Shown one piece after another: positions 23,796 through 32,435 of a DNA stretch of 64,000 nucleotides (position 1 is its first letter; the number at the start of each line of letters is the position of its first letter). Where the stretch lies: NCBI RefSeq assembly GCF_014333425.1, contig NZ_JACRYT010000001.1, forward strand, positions 310,001 through 374,000, given 5' to 3'. This DNA is from Zhenpiania hominis. GTDB lineage: Bacteria > Bacillota > Clostridia > Peptostreptococcales > Anaerovoracaceae. The notes under the pieces are model-generated. The model was not told the DNA's origin, ran no database searches, and saw only the letters and a list, made by a program, of their open reading frames with translations. The position numbers and the translations under genes were made by a program.

Positions 23796-26462
23796 ATGCA
23801 TATTAAGAAAAACAGAGAACTAAAACTGATTTTTATTCTGCTGTGCGTCGTGTTTGCGGTTTTTCTGGCAGCCCCGATGGTGCAGCTTCTCATAAAATCT
23901 TTTTATGAGGACGGAACCATAAGCTTTTCGAGCTATGGGGAAGTCCTCGGAGGCAAGGGCTTTATGGAAGCGCTGGGAAACAGTTTCCTGGTGGCTTCCT
24001 GCAGCGCGGTGCTGACTACATGCATTGCCTTCTTTCTTTCCTACACTGTGAATTATACCAATGTAGGACGTAAATATAAAGGCTTGATCCAGAAAGTCGC
24101 GGTGCTGCCGATGTTGCTGCCGACGATTACCTACGGATTCGCGATTATTTATTCGTTCGGAAAACAGGGGCTGCTCACCCGACTTTTTGGACACCAGCTC
24201 TTTGAAATTTACGGATTTAACGGTTTGCTTCTGGGATATACCATTTATACACTTCCGATATCCTTTATGCTGATTAATAACACCATGGGATATATCGATA
24301 AGAAGTTTATGATTGTATCCAGAGTAATGGGAGATTCTCCGATTCGGACCTTCGGCGTGACGGTGTTCCGCCCGCTTCTGGGAACGCTGGCGGCGTCCTT
24401 TATTCAGACCTTTTTTCTGTGCTTCACAGATTTCGGTATCCCGGCTGCGGTGGGCGGCGAATTCAATGTAATCGCCAGTGTCCTCTATGATGAAATGCTG
24501 GGAAGCGTACCGGATTTCGGAAACGGGGCGGTTGTGGCGCTGGTAATGTTGATTCCGTCAATTATCAGTATTTCTATTCTGAGATTCCTGGAGCGATACA
24601 ATGTGCGTTATAATCGGATTTCTACCATTGAAATCCGCAGAAACCGGATTCGGGATTCGATTTGCGGCATCGGAAGCGGTTTGCTCATGCTGGGTGTACT
24701 TTCCATTTTCGCAGTGCTCTTTGTTGTTCCGTTTGTAGAAGACTGGCCATACTATACCAGTTTCTCACTGGATCACTTCCGCGATGTATTTAATGACCCG
24801 AACCTGTTTGGAGTATATCAGAACTCTTTGCTAGTCGCTATCATCACAGCGATTATCGGAACGGTAGTTGCCTATGGTTCCGCGCTGTTGACAGCGAGAA
24901 GCACGGTAAACCAGAAATTAAAGAATATTATCGACGGGATTGCCCTTGTGACCAATACAATTCCGGGCATGGTGCTCGGTCTGGCCTTCTTGTTTGTGTT
25001 CACAGGCACATCCCTTCAGAATACATTTATCATCATTATCGCATGTAACATTATCCACTTCTATTCAACGCCGTATCTGATGATGAAGAATTCACTGTCC
25101 AAGATGAATGCTTCCTGGGAGACAACGGCGATGCTGATGGGAGATAACTGGGTAAAGACGATTGTAAGGGTCGTAACGCCTAACGCGATTTCCTCCCTTC
25201 TGGGAGTATTCAGCTACTACTTTATCAATGCCATGGTAACCATCAGCGCGGTTATCTTTATCGCCGGAGCGAGAACCATGGTTATCACGACAAAGATTAA
25301 GGAATTGCAGTACTTTAACAAGTTTAATGAGATCTTTGTGCTGTCTCTGCTGATTCTGGTGACCAATGTGGTTGCGCAGATCCTGTTCAGCAAGCTGGCG
25401 CAGAGGTCTGAAAATAAAGATAAAAAAGTGAAAAAGGAGAGAAGTTTTAAAATGATCAAAGGAAAACGTTTCAAGAGAGCTACAGCCATGGTGCTGGCGC
25501 TGACACTCATGGTTGGAGCAAGTGTCTTTTCCCTGACCGGATGCGGAGGCGGAAGCTCAGACGAGCAGGTAGTTATTTACGCGAACTCCGATGATGAAGC
25601 GGTTGAAGTAATGAAGAACACGCTGGATGAAAACGGGTATGAAGGACAGTACATCTTCCAGACCTTCGGAACTTCCGAACTGGGCGGCAAAATGCTGGCA
25701 GAGGGAAGCGATATCGAAGCGGACATGATTGTAATGAGTACGTTCTATGTAGAAAGCGCGCAGGAAGAAAATCAGATGTTCCGCGATATCACCTTTGACG
25801 CGGCGACTCTGGAGGAGCATGACTCCTACTGCGTACCGGTTATCTGCAACGCGGGATCCATTATCGTGAATACCGAAGAGATGAAGGCGAATAATCTGCC
25901 GACTCCGAAATCCATCAAGGATCTGGCGGATCCGGTTTATAAAGGCCATCTTTCCGTAACAGATATCCAGTCCTCCTCTACCGCGTGGCTGTTGGTACAG
26001 GCTCTGATTTCCGAATACGGTGAAGAAGAGACGAAGACCATTCTGACCGGTATCTATGATAATGCCGGCGACCACCTGGAAGATTCCGGTTCCGGTCCGC
26101 TGAAGAAAATCCGCGCTGGTGAGGTTGCCCTGGGATTCGGGCTGCGGGCACAGGCGGTAGCGGATAAAAAAGAAGGTCTGCCAATCGACTACATTGACCC
26201 GACAGAAGGAAACTTCACCCTGACGGAATCGGTTGCTGTAACAGACAAAGGTGACAGCAGCAAGGATCTGGCGATGGAAATGGCACAGTGCATCGTAGAA
26301 AAAGCAAGACCGGGTCTTTTGGATATCTATCCGGTAGCGCTCTTTGAGGGAGAAACCGTGGATAAAGAAAACCAGCTTGGAAACGCGAAAACCTTTAAAG
26401 AAAAGTTGACCGTTGACCTGCTGGAACAGCATCAGGCTATCTCTGAAAGCGCCAAGAAATAA
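23796..26462 (+). CDS. ABC permease fused in frame to its substrate-binding lipoprotein
   Basis: One uninterrupted frame of 888 codons. Residues 1-540 are a double-domain permease (FbpB-like, about 12 membrane segments; EAA-type loops near VMGDSPIRTFGVTVFRPLLG and LMGDNWVKTIVRVVTP). A basic linker (NKDKKVKKERSF) leads directly into residue 553, the start codon of a complete lipoprotein. There is no stop between them. A GGAGAG site lies within the linker, so the second part can also be made separately. The topology works: the permease ends in the cytoplasm and the lipoprotein signal would form one more crossing. A one-base indel in the A-rich linker would create TAA two bases before the ATG, so recent loss of a stop, or a sequence error, is possible. 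Confidence 0.8.
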   Translation: MHIKKNRELKLIFILLCVVFAVFLAAPMVQLLIKSFYEDGTISFSSYGEVLGGKGFMEALGNSFLVASCSAVLTTCIAFFLSYTVNYTNVGRKYKGLIQKVAVLPMLLPTITYGFAIIYSFGKQGLLTRLFGHQLFEIYGFNGLLLGYTIYTLPISFMLINNTMGYIDKKFMIVSRVMGDSPIRTFGVTVFRPLLGTLAASFIQTFFLCFTDFGIPAAVGGEFNVIASVLYDEMLGSVPDFGNGAVVALVMLIPSIISISILRFLERYNVRYNRISTIEIRRNRIRDSICGIGSGLLMLGVLSIFAVLFVVPFVEDWPYYTSFSLDHFRDVFNDPNLFGVYQNSLLVAIITAIIGTVVAYGSALLTARSTVNQKLKNIIDGIALVTNTIPGMVLGLAFLFVFTGTSLQNTFIIIIACNIIHFYSTPYLMMKNSLSKMNASWETTAMLMGDNWVKTIVRVVTPNAISSLLGVFSYYFINAMVTISAVIFIAGARTMVITTKIKELQYFNKFNEIFVLSLLILVTNVVAQILFSKLAQRSENKDKKVKKERSFKMIKGKRFKRATAMVLALTLMVGASVFSLTGCGGGSSDEQVVIYANSDDEAVEVMKNTLDENGYEGQYIFQTFGTSELGGKMLAEGSDIEADMIVMSTFYVESAQEENQMFRDITFDAATLEEHDSYCVPVICNAGSIIVNTEEMKANNLPTPKSIKDLADPVYKGHLSVTDIQSSSTAWLLVQALISEYGEEETKTILTGIYDNAGDHLEDSGSGPLKKIRAGEVALGFGLRAQAVADKKEGLPIDYIDPTEGNFTLTESVAVTDKGDSSKDLAMEMAQCIVEKARPGLLDIYPVALFEGETVDKENQLGNAKTFKEKLTVDLLEQHQAISESAKK
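25452..26462 (+). CDS. Substrate-binding lipoprotein of the phosphonate ABC transporter (internal start)
   Basis: Reading from the internal ATG gives a complete 336-residue binding protein. It has a basic N-terminus KGKRFKRA, a hydrophobic core, lipobox LTGC (cysteine near residue 31), then a type-2 periplasmic binding fold (VVIYANSDDEAVEVM, GSIIVNTEEMKANNLPTP, DIQSSSTAWLLVQAL). This resembles iron(III) and 2-aminoethylphosphonate binding proteins. GGAGAG stands 10 bases upstream. Listed apart from the fusion because independent translation seems likely; whether free, fused, or both forms exist needs protein data. Confidence 0.75.
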   Translation: MIKGKRFKRATAMVLALTLMVGASVFSLTGCGGGSSDEQVVIYANSDDEAVEVMKNTLDENGYEGQYIFQTFGTSELGGKMLAEGSDIEADMIVMSTFYVESAQEENQMFRDITFDAATLEEHDSYCVPVICNAGSIIVNTEEMKANNLPTPKSIKDLADPVYKGHLSVTDIQSSSTAWLLVQALISEYGEEETKTILTGIYDNAGDHLEDSGSGPLKKIRAGEVALGFGLRAQAVADKKEGLPIDYIDPTEGNFTLTESVAVTDKGDSSKDLAMEMAQCIVEKARPGLLDIYPVALFEGETVDKENQLGNAKTFKEKLTVDLLEQHQAISESAKK

Positions 26463-26488
26463 GAAGAGACTGGAGAGTGACATAGACT

Positions 26489-27259
26489 ATGCATAAAGTT
26501 GACGCAGTAATCTTTGACTGGGCGGGGACGACCGTTGATTACGGGAGCTTCGCTCCCGTCCAGGCATTCATGGAAGTATTTAAGGAATACGGAATTGAAC
26601 CGACTCTGGAAGAAGTCCGTGAACCTATGGGAATGCTGAAAATTGACCATATCCGTACCATGCTGAAAATGCCGAGAATCCGGCAGTGCTGGGAAGAAAT
26701 TCACGGATCGGAGCCGACGGATGAAGACGCCCAGGCTATGTATGAAATCTTTGAAGAAAAGCTGATGGGTATTCTGGACCGTTATGCCGAGCCGAAACCG
26801 GATACGCTGGAAGCAGTAGAAAAGCTCCGGAAAATGGGAATCGCCATCGGCTCGACGACCGGGTACAATGACAAGATGATGGCCGTTGTCGCGCCGGCGG
26901 CAAAGGAAAAGGGGTATGAGCCGGACGCCTGGTTCAGTCCGGATTCTACAGGCCAGAAAGGAAGACCTTACCCATATATGATTTTCAAAAATATGGAGGC
27001 TCTCAATATTCAGGATGTTCGCCGGGTTTTGAAAGTAGGCGATACAACCTCCGATATCCGGGAGGGAAAGAGCGCGGGTGTTCTGACGGCCGGCGTTGTA
27101 ATCGGCAGTTCTCAGATGGGACTGTCCCGGGAAGAATTTGAAGCTCTTTCCGAGTCAGAGAAAAAAGAGAAATGCAGGGAAGTGGAACAGAGCTTTCTGG
27201 AAGCAGGAGCGGATAAGGTGTTCCTTACCCTGAATGAGTTAGCAGAGTTCGTAGCATAA
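26489..27259 (+). CDS. phnX: Phosphonoacetaldehyde hydrolase (phosphonatase)
   Basis: A 256-residue HAD-superfamily enzyme that splits phosphonoacetaldehyde into acetaldehyde and phosphate, the second step of 2-aminoethylphosphonate breakdown. It shows the nucleophile loop FDWAGTTVDYGS (Asp10, with Ala-Gly-Thr as in phosphonatases), the Schiff-base lysine Lys51 in MGMLKIDH, and the motif KVGDTTSDIREGKSAG for Mg2+ binding. The length equals that of known PhnX. It follows the transporter by 26 bases and ends at a terminator. The partner transaminase PhnW is not in the window. Confidence 0.93.
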   Translation: MHKVDAVIFDWAGTTVDYGSFAPVQAFMEVFKEYGIEPTLEEVREPMGMLKIDHIRTMLKMPRIRQCWEEIHGSEPTDEDAQAMYEIFEEKLMGILDRYAEPKPDTLEAVEKLRKMGIAIGSTTGYNDKMMAVVAPAAKEKGYEPDAWFSPDSTGQKGRPYPYMIFKNMEALNIQDVRRVLKVGDTTSDIREGKSAGVLTAGVVIGSSQMGLSREEFEALSESEKKEKCREVEQSFLEAGADKVFLTLNELAEFVA

Positions 27260-27275
27260 AGTTCATGATTTCCAT

Positions 27276-27324
27276 AAAAAGACCATGCGGGAAAGCGGGA
27301 ACGCTTCCGGAGCATGGTCTTTTT
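27276..27324 (+). terminator. Terminator of the phosphonate operon
   Basis: AAAAAGACCATGC (27276-27288) pairs with GCATGGTCTTTTT (27312-27324). Confidence 0.9.
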
Positions 27325-27400
27325 GTATGATATCTCATATTTCCTGTAAATCGGACATACAATGAAGGGAACGATTTTACGGAAGAGAGGTGTCCTGATA

Positions 27401-28561
27401 TTGGATAGACAGAAATTCAAGGCGCAGGTGGAACAAGCGGCCCGGGAGGCAAAAGGGATCTTTGAGGAGCTGCATAGCTGGCCGGAACTGGGAAACGAGG
27501 AATTTAAAACGGTGACTCTGATTGGAAAAAAGCTGAAAGAGTTAGGGCTGGGGATCGAACGTCCGCTGGCAACGGCGGTCGTAGTGAATATAAAAGGGAC
27601 AGGCGGAGGAACGCTAAAAAAGACGATAGCCTTTCGAGCGGATATCGATGCCCTTCCTATAGCGGAAGAGGCCATGGTGAGCTATCGATCACGGCGAGCC
27701 GGCATCATGCACGCTTGCGGCCACGACGCTCATACGGCTATTCTGCTGGGCCTTGCCCGAGTGCTGTGCGGAATGCGGGAAGCGCTGCAATGCGACGTGA
27801 GACTGATTTTCCAACCGGATGAAGAGGGAAACGGCAGCGCGGAGCGGCTGGTGCGACTGGGTATCCTGAAAGGTGTGGATCGGATTTTCGGTTTTCATGT
27901 CAGACCGGAGCTTAACGCGGGAAGCATTGGACTCCCATATGGAACAGTACACGGAGAATCCAGGGTGTGCCGGATTGAAGTGAAAGGCGAGGCGTCCCAC
28001 GGAGCCCGTCCGGATCAGGGAAAAGACGCGGTTTACGGCGCGGCGGAATTTATCTCGATCTGCCAGAGCATCGTATCCCGGGATCTGGGACCGGACAAGG
28101 CAGGACTGATTAGCTTTGGAAAAATTGAAGGCGGGACAGGCGGAAATATTTTGGCCGGCCAGGTACATATTGATGGAATTGTACGTGGGGAAAACGCGCA
28201 GATCTGTGATTTTCTATGCAGCCGTATGAACGTGATCGCAAAAGGGTTGTCCCAAGTGTTGGAGCTTCGTATTACGCCTGAATTTGAACAAGGGTGCAGA
28301 GCCGTGGTAAATGATGAGGCTTCTGTTGAAATGGTGAAAACTGCAGCCGCGGGAAAGCTGATTGAAATGAAAGAGCTATCCCTTACAGTTGATGATTTTT
28401 CCGCCTATCTGCGGAAAGTGCCGGGCGCCTATTTTTTTCTGGGAAGCGGATATGAGGGAAAGAACAACAGCGGCTTGCATACAAGCCGCTTTCAGGTCAA
28501 CGAGGAGTGTCTGGAGACCGGAATTGAGACGCTGGCAGGGATCTGCACGCAGAAGCTGTAA
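27401..28561 (+). CDS. M20-family amidohydrolase
   Basis: A 386-residue metallohydrolase of the M20D / IAA-amino-acid-hydrolase type. The N-terminus has the ELHSWPELGNEEF pattern, and the metal site includes ADIDALPI and MHACGHDAHTAILLG. A small dimerisation domain follows (VCRIEVKGEASHGARPDQGKDA), then the C-terminal FFLGSG and LHTSRFQVNEE. These enzymes cleave N-acyl or N-carbamoyl amino acids or acetyldiaminopimelate; the substrate is open. The TTG at 27401 has GAGAGG 10 bases upstream; an ATG at 27362 is the alternative start and would add 13 residues. Confidence 0.88.
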   Translation: MDRQKFKAQVEQAAREAKGIFEELHSWPELGNEEFKTVTLIGKKLKELGLGIERPLATAVVVNIKGTGGGTLKKTIAFRADIDALPIAEEAMVSYRSRRAGIMHACGHDAHTAILLGLARVLCGMREALQCDVRLIFQPDEEGNGSAERLVRLGILKGVDRIFGFHVRPELNAGSIGLPYGTVHGESRVCRIEVKGEASHGARPDQGKDAVYGAAEFISICQSIVSRDLGPDKAGLISFGKIEGGTGGNILAGQVHIDGIVRGENAQICDFLCSRMNVIAKGLSQVLELRITPEFEQGCRAVVNDEASVEMVKTAAAGKLIEMKELSLTVDDFSAYLRKVPGAYFFLGSGYEGKNNSGLHTSRFQVNEECLETGIETLAGICTQKL

Positions 28562-28598
28562 TATAACATAATAAGACATGGATTTCCTTTAAAAAAAG

Positions 28599-28661
28599 TT
28601 GGTTACAATGTAACCAAAATGCCAAAAATCTATTGACTTTTTCGCGCTTTTTTCGTAAGAT
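28599..28661 (+). promoter_or_regulatory. Promoter with palindromic operator upstream of the PAS-like gene
   Basis: TTGGTTACAATGTAACCAA (28599-28617) is a perfect inverted repeat with a 3-bp centre. Sixteen bases later come TTGACT (28633-28638) and, after 17 bp, TAAGAT (28656-28661). An upstream palindrome suggests activation or distant repression; the regulator is unknown. Confidence 0.5.
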
Positions 28662-28726
28662 ACTTGAGGCGAATCAAGAAGCGCTCAGCTGCACGAAAGT
28701 AAAGAACATGTTTGAGGGGGAATACA

Positions 28727-29323
28727 ATGTCGATTATAAACACCAGAAGCCACATTGTTCTTGATAAAGAAGGTCTTAAGAACTACGCAGATTTATTGAA
28801 TTTATCTTACGGCGGAATTGTTGAAATTAATACGAAGCTGGATGCCTATCAGGTTCTCTGCTATACAGAAAAACGATTCCCGGGAATTAATGCGGGAACA
28901 GGAAGAGAGCTGTTCACAACTGCGAAAAAGTATGTTCATAAAGAAGACCGGAAACGGCTTTTTTCCGCATTTCGCAGAAAAAAACTACGGAGTATCATAC
29001 AGAACAATGAGCATGAATCCGTTGATTTTCGAGGACGCCTGCCGGAGGGAACTTACCGGTGGATGCGGGCGTTTCTGATTCCGGATGAGACGGCAAACGA
29101 TACGGTTTTATGTTTGCTTCTGGATATTGAAATACAGAAGCGATGTGAAATGCTGGAACAGGAAAACCAACAGCTGCGGAAACAGCTTGAGCAGTACAGC
29201 CTGATACCGGAAACGATGAAAGCCAAGGCTGTAAAATCGGAAAAAAAGATTTTCGGCGTTTCTTTGGATAAAAGAAAACTCCGGAGCTTCACAGGGAAGT
29301 CTTCTGCAGAACAGATAAAGTAA
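28727..29323 (+). CDS. PAS-fold sensor-like protein without an output domain
   Basis: A 198-residue cytoplasmic protein. Residues about 20-135 look like a PAS/PAC fold (GGIVEINTKLDAYQVL, FRGRLPEGTYRWMRAFLIP, TVLCLLLDIEIQKRCE), the type usually seen before GGDEF or kinase domains. A coiled coil follows (EMLEQENQQLRKQLEQ, about 141-157), and the tail is basic and short. No GGDEF, EAL, HTH or kinase domain is present. The ATG at 28727 has GAGGGGG upstream. Monocistronic with its own terminator. The function is unknown; a partner-binding sensor is one reading. Confidence 0.7.
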   Translation: MSIINTRSHIVLDKEGLKNYADLLNLSYGGIVEINTKLDAYQVLCYTEKRFPGINAGTGRELFTTAKKYVHKEDRKRLFSAFRRKKLRSIIQNNEHESVDFRGRLPEGTYRWMRAFLIPDETANDTVLCLLLDIEIQKRCEMLEQENQQLRKQLEQYSLIPETMKAKAVKSEKKIFGVSLDKRKLRSFTGKSSAEQIK

Positions 29324-29334
29324 AAAAGATATAG

Positions 29335-29369
29335 AAAAACCGATGGGAGACACGCGCCATCGGTTTTTT
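29335..29369. terminator. Terminator between the convergent PAS-like and rpsT genes
   Basis: ACCGATGG and CCATCGGT arms followed by TTTTT on the plus strand; the minus strand also ends in T, so it can serve both genes. Confidence 0.85.
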
Positions 29370-29418
29370 GCTCATAGCTTGTGTATTTAACTTATACACT
29401 GGTGGGGACGGGTGAGAC

Positions 29419-29691
29419 TTACTGTGCGGCTTTCGCCTGATTGAATCTCTTGGCTAATCTGGAAACTTTTCTGGAAGCAGCTTTTTTGTGAATTGTATTT
29501 TTTGCCGCGGCCTGCATGAGTTTTTTCTCAGCCAGTCTCAGCTTTTCCTCAGCTGTCTCCATATCGCCTGCTTCGATAGCGGCGTCAAAGCTCTTTAAAA
29601 CTGCTTTCAGATGACCTTTAATTCTTCTGTTTCTCGCAGTTTTCTTGTCGATTACACGGATTCTTTTCTTTGCGGATTTAATGTTTGCCAT
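29419..29691 (-). CDS. rpsT: 30S ribosomal protein S20
   Basis: A 90-residue, lysine- and alanine-rich, fully helical protein beginning ANIKSAKKRIRVIDKKTARN and containing NTIHKKAASRKVSRLAKRFN, the standard S20 ends. It binds 16S rRNA early in small-subunit assembly. Length is normal for the family. It sits near gpr-spoIIP-lepA, as in most Clostridia. Here the thioesterase gene lies between rpsT and gpr, and both minus-strand genes are divergent from gpr. Confidence 0.97.
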   Translation of the reverse strand: MANIKSAKKRIRVIDKKTARNRRIKGHLKAVLKSFDAAIEAGDMETAEEKLRLAEKKLMQAAAKNTIHKKAASRKVSRLAKRFNQAKAAQ

Positions 29692-29798
29692 AAAATGTTA
29701 CCCCACTTTCTTATTTTTAGCTAAATTCGCAAGTTTAAGTATATCGGATGCATAGGTGGATTGCAAGTAATTTTAAGAGAAAATCTGTAGATTTTTTT

Positions 29799-30500
29799 TT
29801 ATTTTTTTGTAAGTTTCGCGCAAAACACCGTCTCTCCGTCAATGAGCTGCCCGCAGATCGTTTCTTCTTCCTTTTCTGTTTCGCGGAAAAAGAAAAGTTC
29901 ATCCCCCAGCCGGGTTTCCTTAGAAAACTGGATTGTGAATTCCCGAATGGTATTCAGTCGGCTGATCTGCCGCACCAGATCCGCGTACCGGCAGTTGTTG
30001 GTGTGATCGTTGATATCCAGATCCTCCGACTGGATTGTATAAGAACCGGAAGCTTCAGGGTGTTCCAGGTGAAGCTTCTGAAATCCGTCAGCAAAGGCAT
30101 CTTTCTCAAAAAGGTCATCCTCGTAATCGAAAGGGATTCGCTCGAGCTTTCTCGTTTTATAATTGATAACGCTCCAGAGACTGGTACCTCGCGCAAAGAT
30201 CGTGCCGGCTTCATTGTGGATATAATAATCCCTGGGACAGATCCGGGAACGCTTTTTCCTGGGGCAGGTTGTTAAAATATAGTTCTTTTCAGGGCTCAGG
30301 GGGCTCTCGATCCGGCAGCGCAGCTTTGTAATGATCCAGATCCGATCGTCCGCGATCATATCGTCGTAGCCGATTCCCATTTCGTCCGCGTGGCGGGCGG
30401 CGGCATCCTGAAAATAGTGAAGGAGCGCGCCCAGGCGGATTTGCCCGTTTTTATCAAAATCTTCGGCGGAAAGATGAAGATTCATTTTGTATGCAAGCAT
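29799..30500 (-). CDS. Acyl-ACP thioesterase
   Basis: A 233-residue double hot-dog protein of the FatA/FatB family that releases fatty acids from acyl carrier protein. It shows QIRLGALLHYFQDAAARHADEMG at the start of the first domain and SEDLDINDHTNNCRYADLV in the second; the latter is the D-N-H-N catalytic region, with Asp, Asn and His as expected. The ATG at 30500 has GAGGT 8 bases upstream. It is divergent from gpr with 111 bp between. The chain length preference cannot be read from the sequence. Confidence 0.88.
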   Translation of the reverse strand: MLAYKMNLHLSAEDFDKNGQIRLGALLHYFQDAAARHADEMGIGYDDMIADDRIWIITKLRCRIESPLSPEKNYILTTCPRKKRSRICPRDYYIHNEAGTIFARGTSLWSVINYKTRKLERIPFDYEDDLFEKDAFADGFQKLHLEHPEASGSYTIQSEDLDINDHTNNCRYADLVRQISRLNTIREFTIQFSKETRLGDELFFFRETEKEEETICGQLIDGETVFCAKLTKK

Positions 30501-30611
30501 GTTTCTCTACCTCGTATCCTTTTTTCCAAGTATATCATACCTTTGCGCATAAAAGAAATTGGAGGCGGGAAAATTAAGGGAAAGATCTTTTTTGGGAAAG
30601 GCGGAGGTAAA

Positions 30612-31499
30612 TTGAAATACAGAACCGATCTGGCGATTGAGCGAAAGGAAATTCTCGATGAGGAACACGGCGGGAAGCGGGAAATTGACGGCATAGAGTT
30701 GGAAAAGGTGACATACGATGAGGACATCGAGTCCACCAGAATCCGGATTTTAAATGAAGAGGGAGAGGCGCAGCTGGAAAAGCCCAGGGGTACGTATATT
30801 ACCATTGAAGTGGAGGGAATTCTGGAGGAAAAGGAAGGGATCAAAGAGAGGGCGGCCAAAGCGCTGGCCAAAGAACTGTCCCGGCTTATTCCCTTTCATG
30901 AGCATCTGAAGGTGCTGGTGGCGGGACTGGGAAATGAAAAGGTGACGCCGGACGCCCTGGGGCCCGCGACGGCTTCAAAGGTGAAGGTGACCCGCCATTT
31001 TTTCCTTATGTATGAAGCTGAAGGGGACGAAGAACTGGGGTGTGTAAGCTGCATCGTACCGGGGGTAACCGGGACAACCGGGATCGAGACCGCGGAGCTG
31101 ATCCGGGGAGCCGTGGAACTGACGCAGCCGGAAGCGGTCCTTGTGATTGACTCCCTGGCGGCGCGTAATATTGAGCGTGTCAGCACAACGATCCAGATTA
31201 ACGATACGGGCATCGATCCGGGAGGTGGGATGGGCAATCTGCGGACGCGGCTTTCTGAGGAGACTCTGGGCAGAAAGGTGGTAGCGGTTGGCGTACCTAC
31301 GGTTATTGATTCGAGGACGATTATCCGGGAAGCGCTGGAAGATCACAGCCGGGAGGCGGAGGAAATCCAGCGGTACCTGGAGGAAAAAGGGCAGGATATG
31401 ATCGTAACATCTACCGACATCGATCAGATTATCAAAGATTTTTCCGATATTCTTGCAAATGGAATAAATAAAACCCTGCATCCCGGCATATATTCGTAA
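30612..31499 (+). CDS. gpr: Germination protease GPR
   Basis: A 295-residue aspartic-type protease that degrades small acid-soluble spore proteins when spores germinate. The N-terminus KYRTDLAIERKEI and the segments VAGLGNEKVTPDALGP, TGIETAELI and PEAVLVIDSLAARN are family hallmarks. The TTG at 30612 with GGAGG 4 bases upstream is chosen; the longer frame overlaps the divergent thioesterase gene. Made as a zymogen in the forespore and activated late in sporulation. It is followed 22 bases later by spoIIP, the usual order. Confidence 0.95.
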   Translation: MKYRTDLAIERKEILDEEHGGKREIDGIELEKVTYDEDIESTRIRILNEEGEAQLEKPRGTYITIEVEGILEEKEGIKERAAKALAKELSRLIPFHEHLKVLVAGLGNEKVTPDALGPATASKVKVTRHFFLMYEAEGDEELGCVSCIVPGVTGTTGIETAELIRGAVELTQPEAVLVIDSLAARNIERVSTTIQINDTGIDPGGGMGNLRTRLSEETLGRKVVAVGVPTVIDSRTIIREALEDHSREAEEIQRYLEEKGQDMIVTSTDIDQIIKDFSDILANGINKTLHPGIYS

Positions 31500-31521
31500 G
31501 AGCAACGGATGGAGGAAAACA

Positions 31522-32430
31522 ATGAGCAAAAAAACACTGGCGCTCCTATGCGCAGTCTGTTTTATTTTCTCTACCCTGTTTTTCTGGCACAGGATGGGCC
31601 AGACCGCGACACCGGAGGTTCGATCCTCCTCTCAGGATTTAGGGAGATTGTGTGTCGCGCAGGTCTATCCGGCGATCAGTAAAGGGGTGGAAAAAGAGGA
31701 AAACGGGAGCGACAAGAAGGCCGCGGATAAAACAGCGAAAGAAGACAGTCAGTCTGCAAAGGAAAACAAAAAAGAAACATCAGAGAAAAAGCAGGCGGAG
31801 AAGCGTTCTGAAAAGAAAGTGGATAACAGCAAGCCGCAGGTAATTATCTACCATACCCATTCGACAGAGTCCTATCAGCCTTATTCGGAAAGCAATTTTC
31901 ATCGGGTCAAGGAGAAAGGAACGGTCCGGGATGTGGGCGATGTAATGACAAAGGAGCTCAATCGGCTGGGAATCGCAGTAGTACATGATAAAACGATTCA
32001 CGACAGGCCTTCCTATAACGAGTCTTATGATCGTTCTCTTGAGACCATTACTTCCCTTATGAAAAAGTACCCGACTGCCAGGTATATTATCGATTTACAC
32101 AGGGACGCGGCGGCCTACGCGGGAAATGTAGGAAAGACGGTTCAGATTGAAGGCGAAACAACGGCAACATTCAGTCTGGTCGTAGGTCAGAACAACGCCA
32201 ATTACAACAAACTGATGGCACACGCCAAAAAGGTTTCCAACAAAGCGGAGGCCATGTACTCCGGATTCGGAGGCCGAATTATTGAAAAGGAATACCGATA
32301 TAATGAATACATAGCGGATAAATGCCTGCTGCTTGAGATCGGCAATAATCAGAATAAAATTGAAGAAGTTGAGAATACGGGAAAATACTTTGCTCGGGTC
32401 CTGGCAGAGGTAATTGAGGAGGAAAAATAA
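31522..32430 (+). CDS. spoIIP: Stage II sporulation protein P
   Basis: A 302-residue membrane-anchored peptidoglycan amidase/endopeptidase that, with SpoIID and SpoIIM, drives engulfment. One N-terminal membrane segment (TLALLCAVCFIFSTLFFW) is followed by a very lysine/glutamate-rich linker (residues about 57-105). The catalytic domain begins VIIYHTHSTESY, with the zinc histidine, and continues with IIDLHRDA and LLLEIGNNQN. The linker is long and low in complexity but the catalytic domain is complete. The next small gene starts 5 bases after the stop. Confidence 0.95.
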   Translation: MSKKTLALLCAVCFIFSTLFFWHRMGQTATPEVRSSSQDLGRLCVAQVYPAISKGVEKEENGSDKKAADKTAKEDSQSAKENKKETSEKKQAEKRSEKKVDNSKPQVIIYHTHSTESYQPYSESNFHRVKEKGTVRDVGDVMTKELNRLGIAVVHDKTIHDRPSYNESYDRSLETITSLMKKYPTARYIIDLHRDAAAYAGNVGKTVQIEGETTATFSLVVGQNNANYNKLMAHAKKVSNKAEAMYSGFGGRIIEKEYRYNEYIADKCLLLEIGNNQNKIEEVENTGKYFARVLAEVIEEEK

Positions 32431-32435
32431 AAGGT

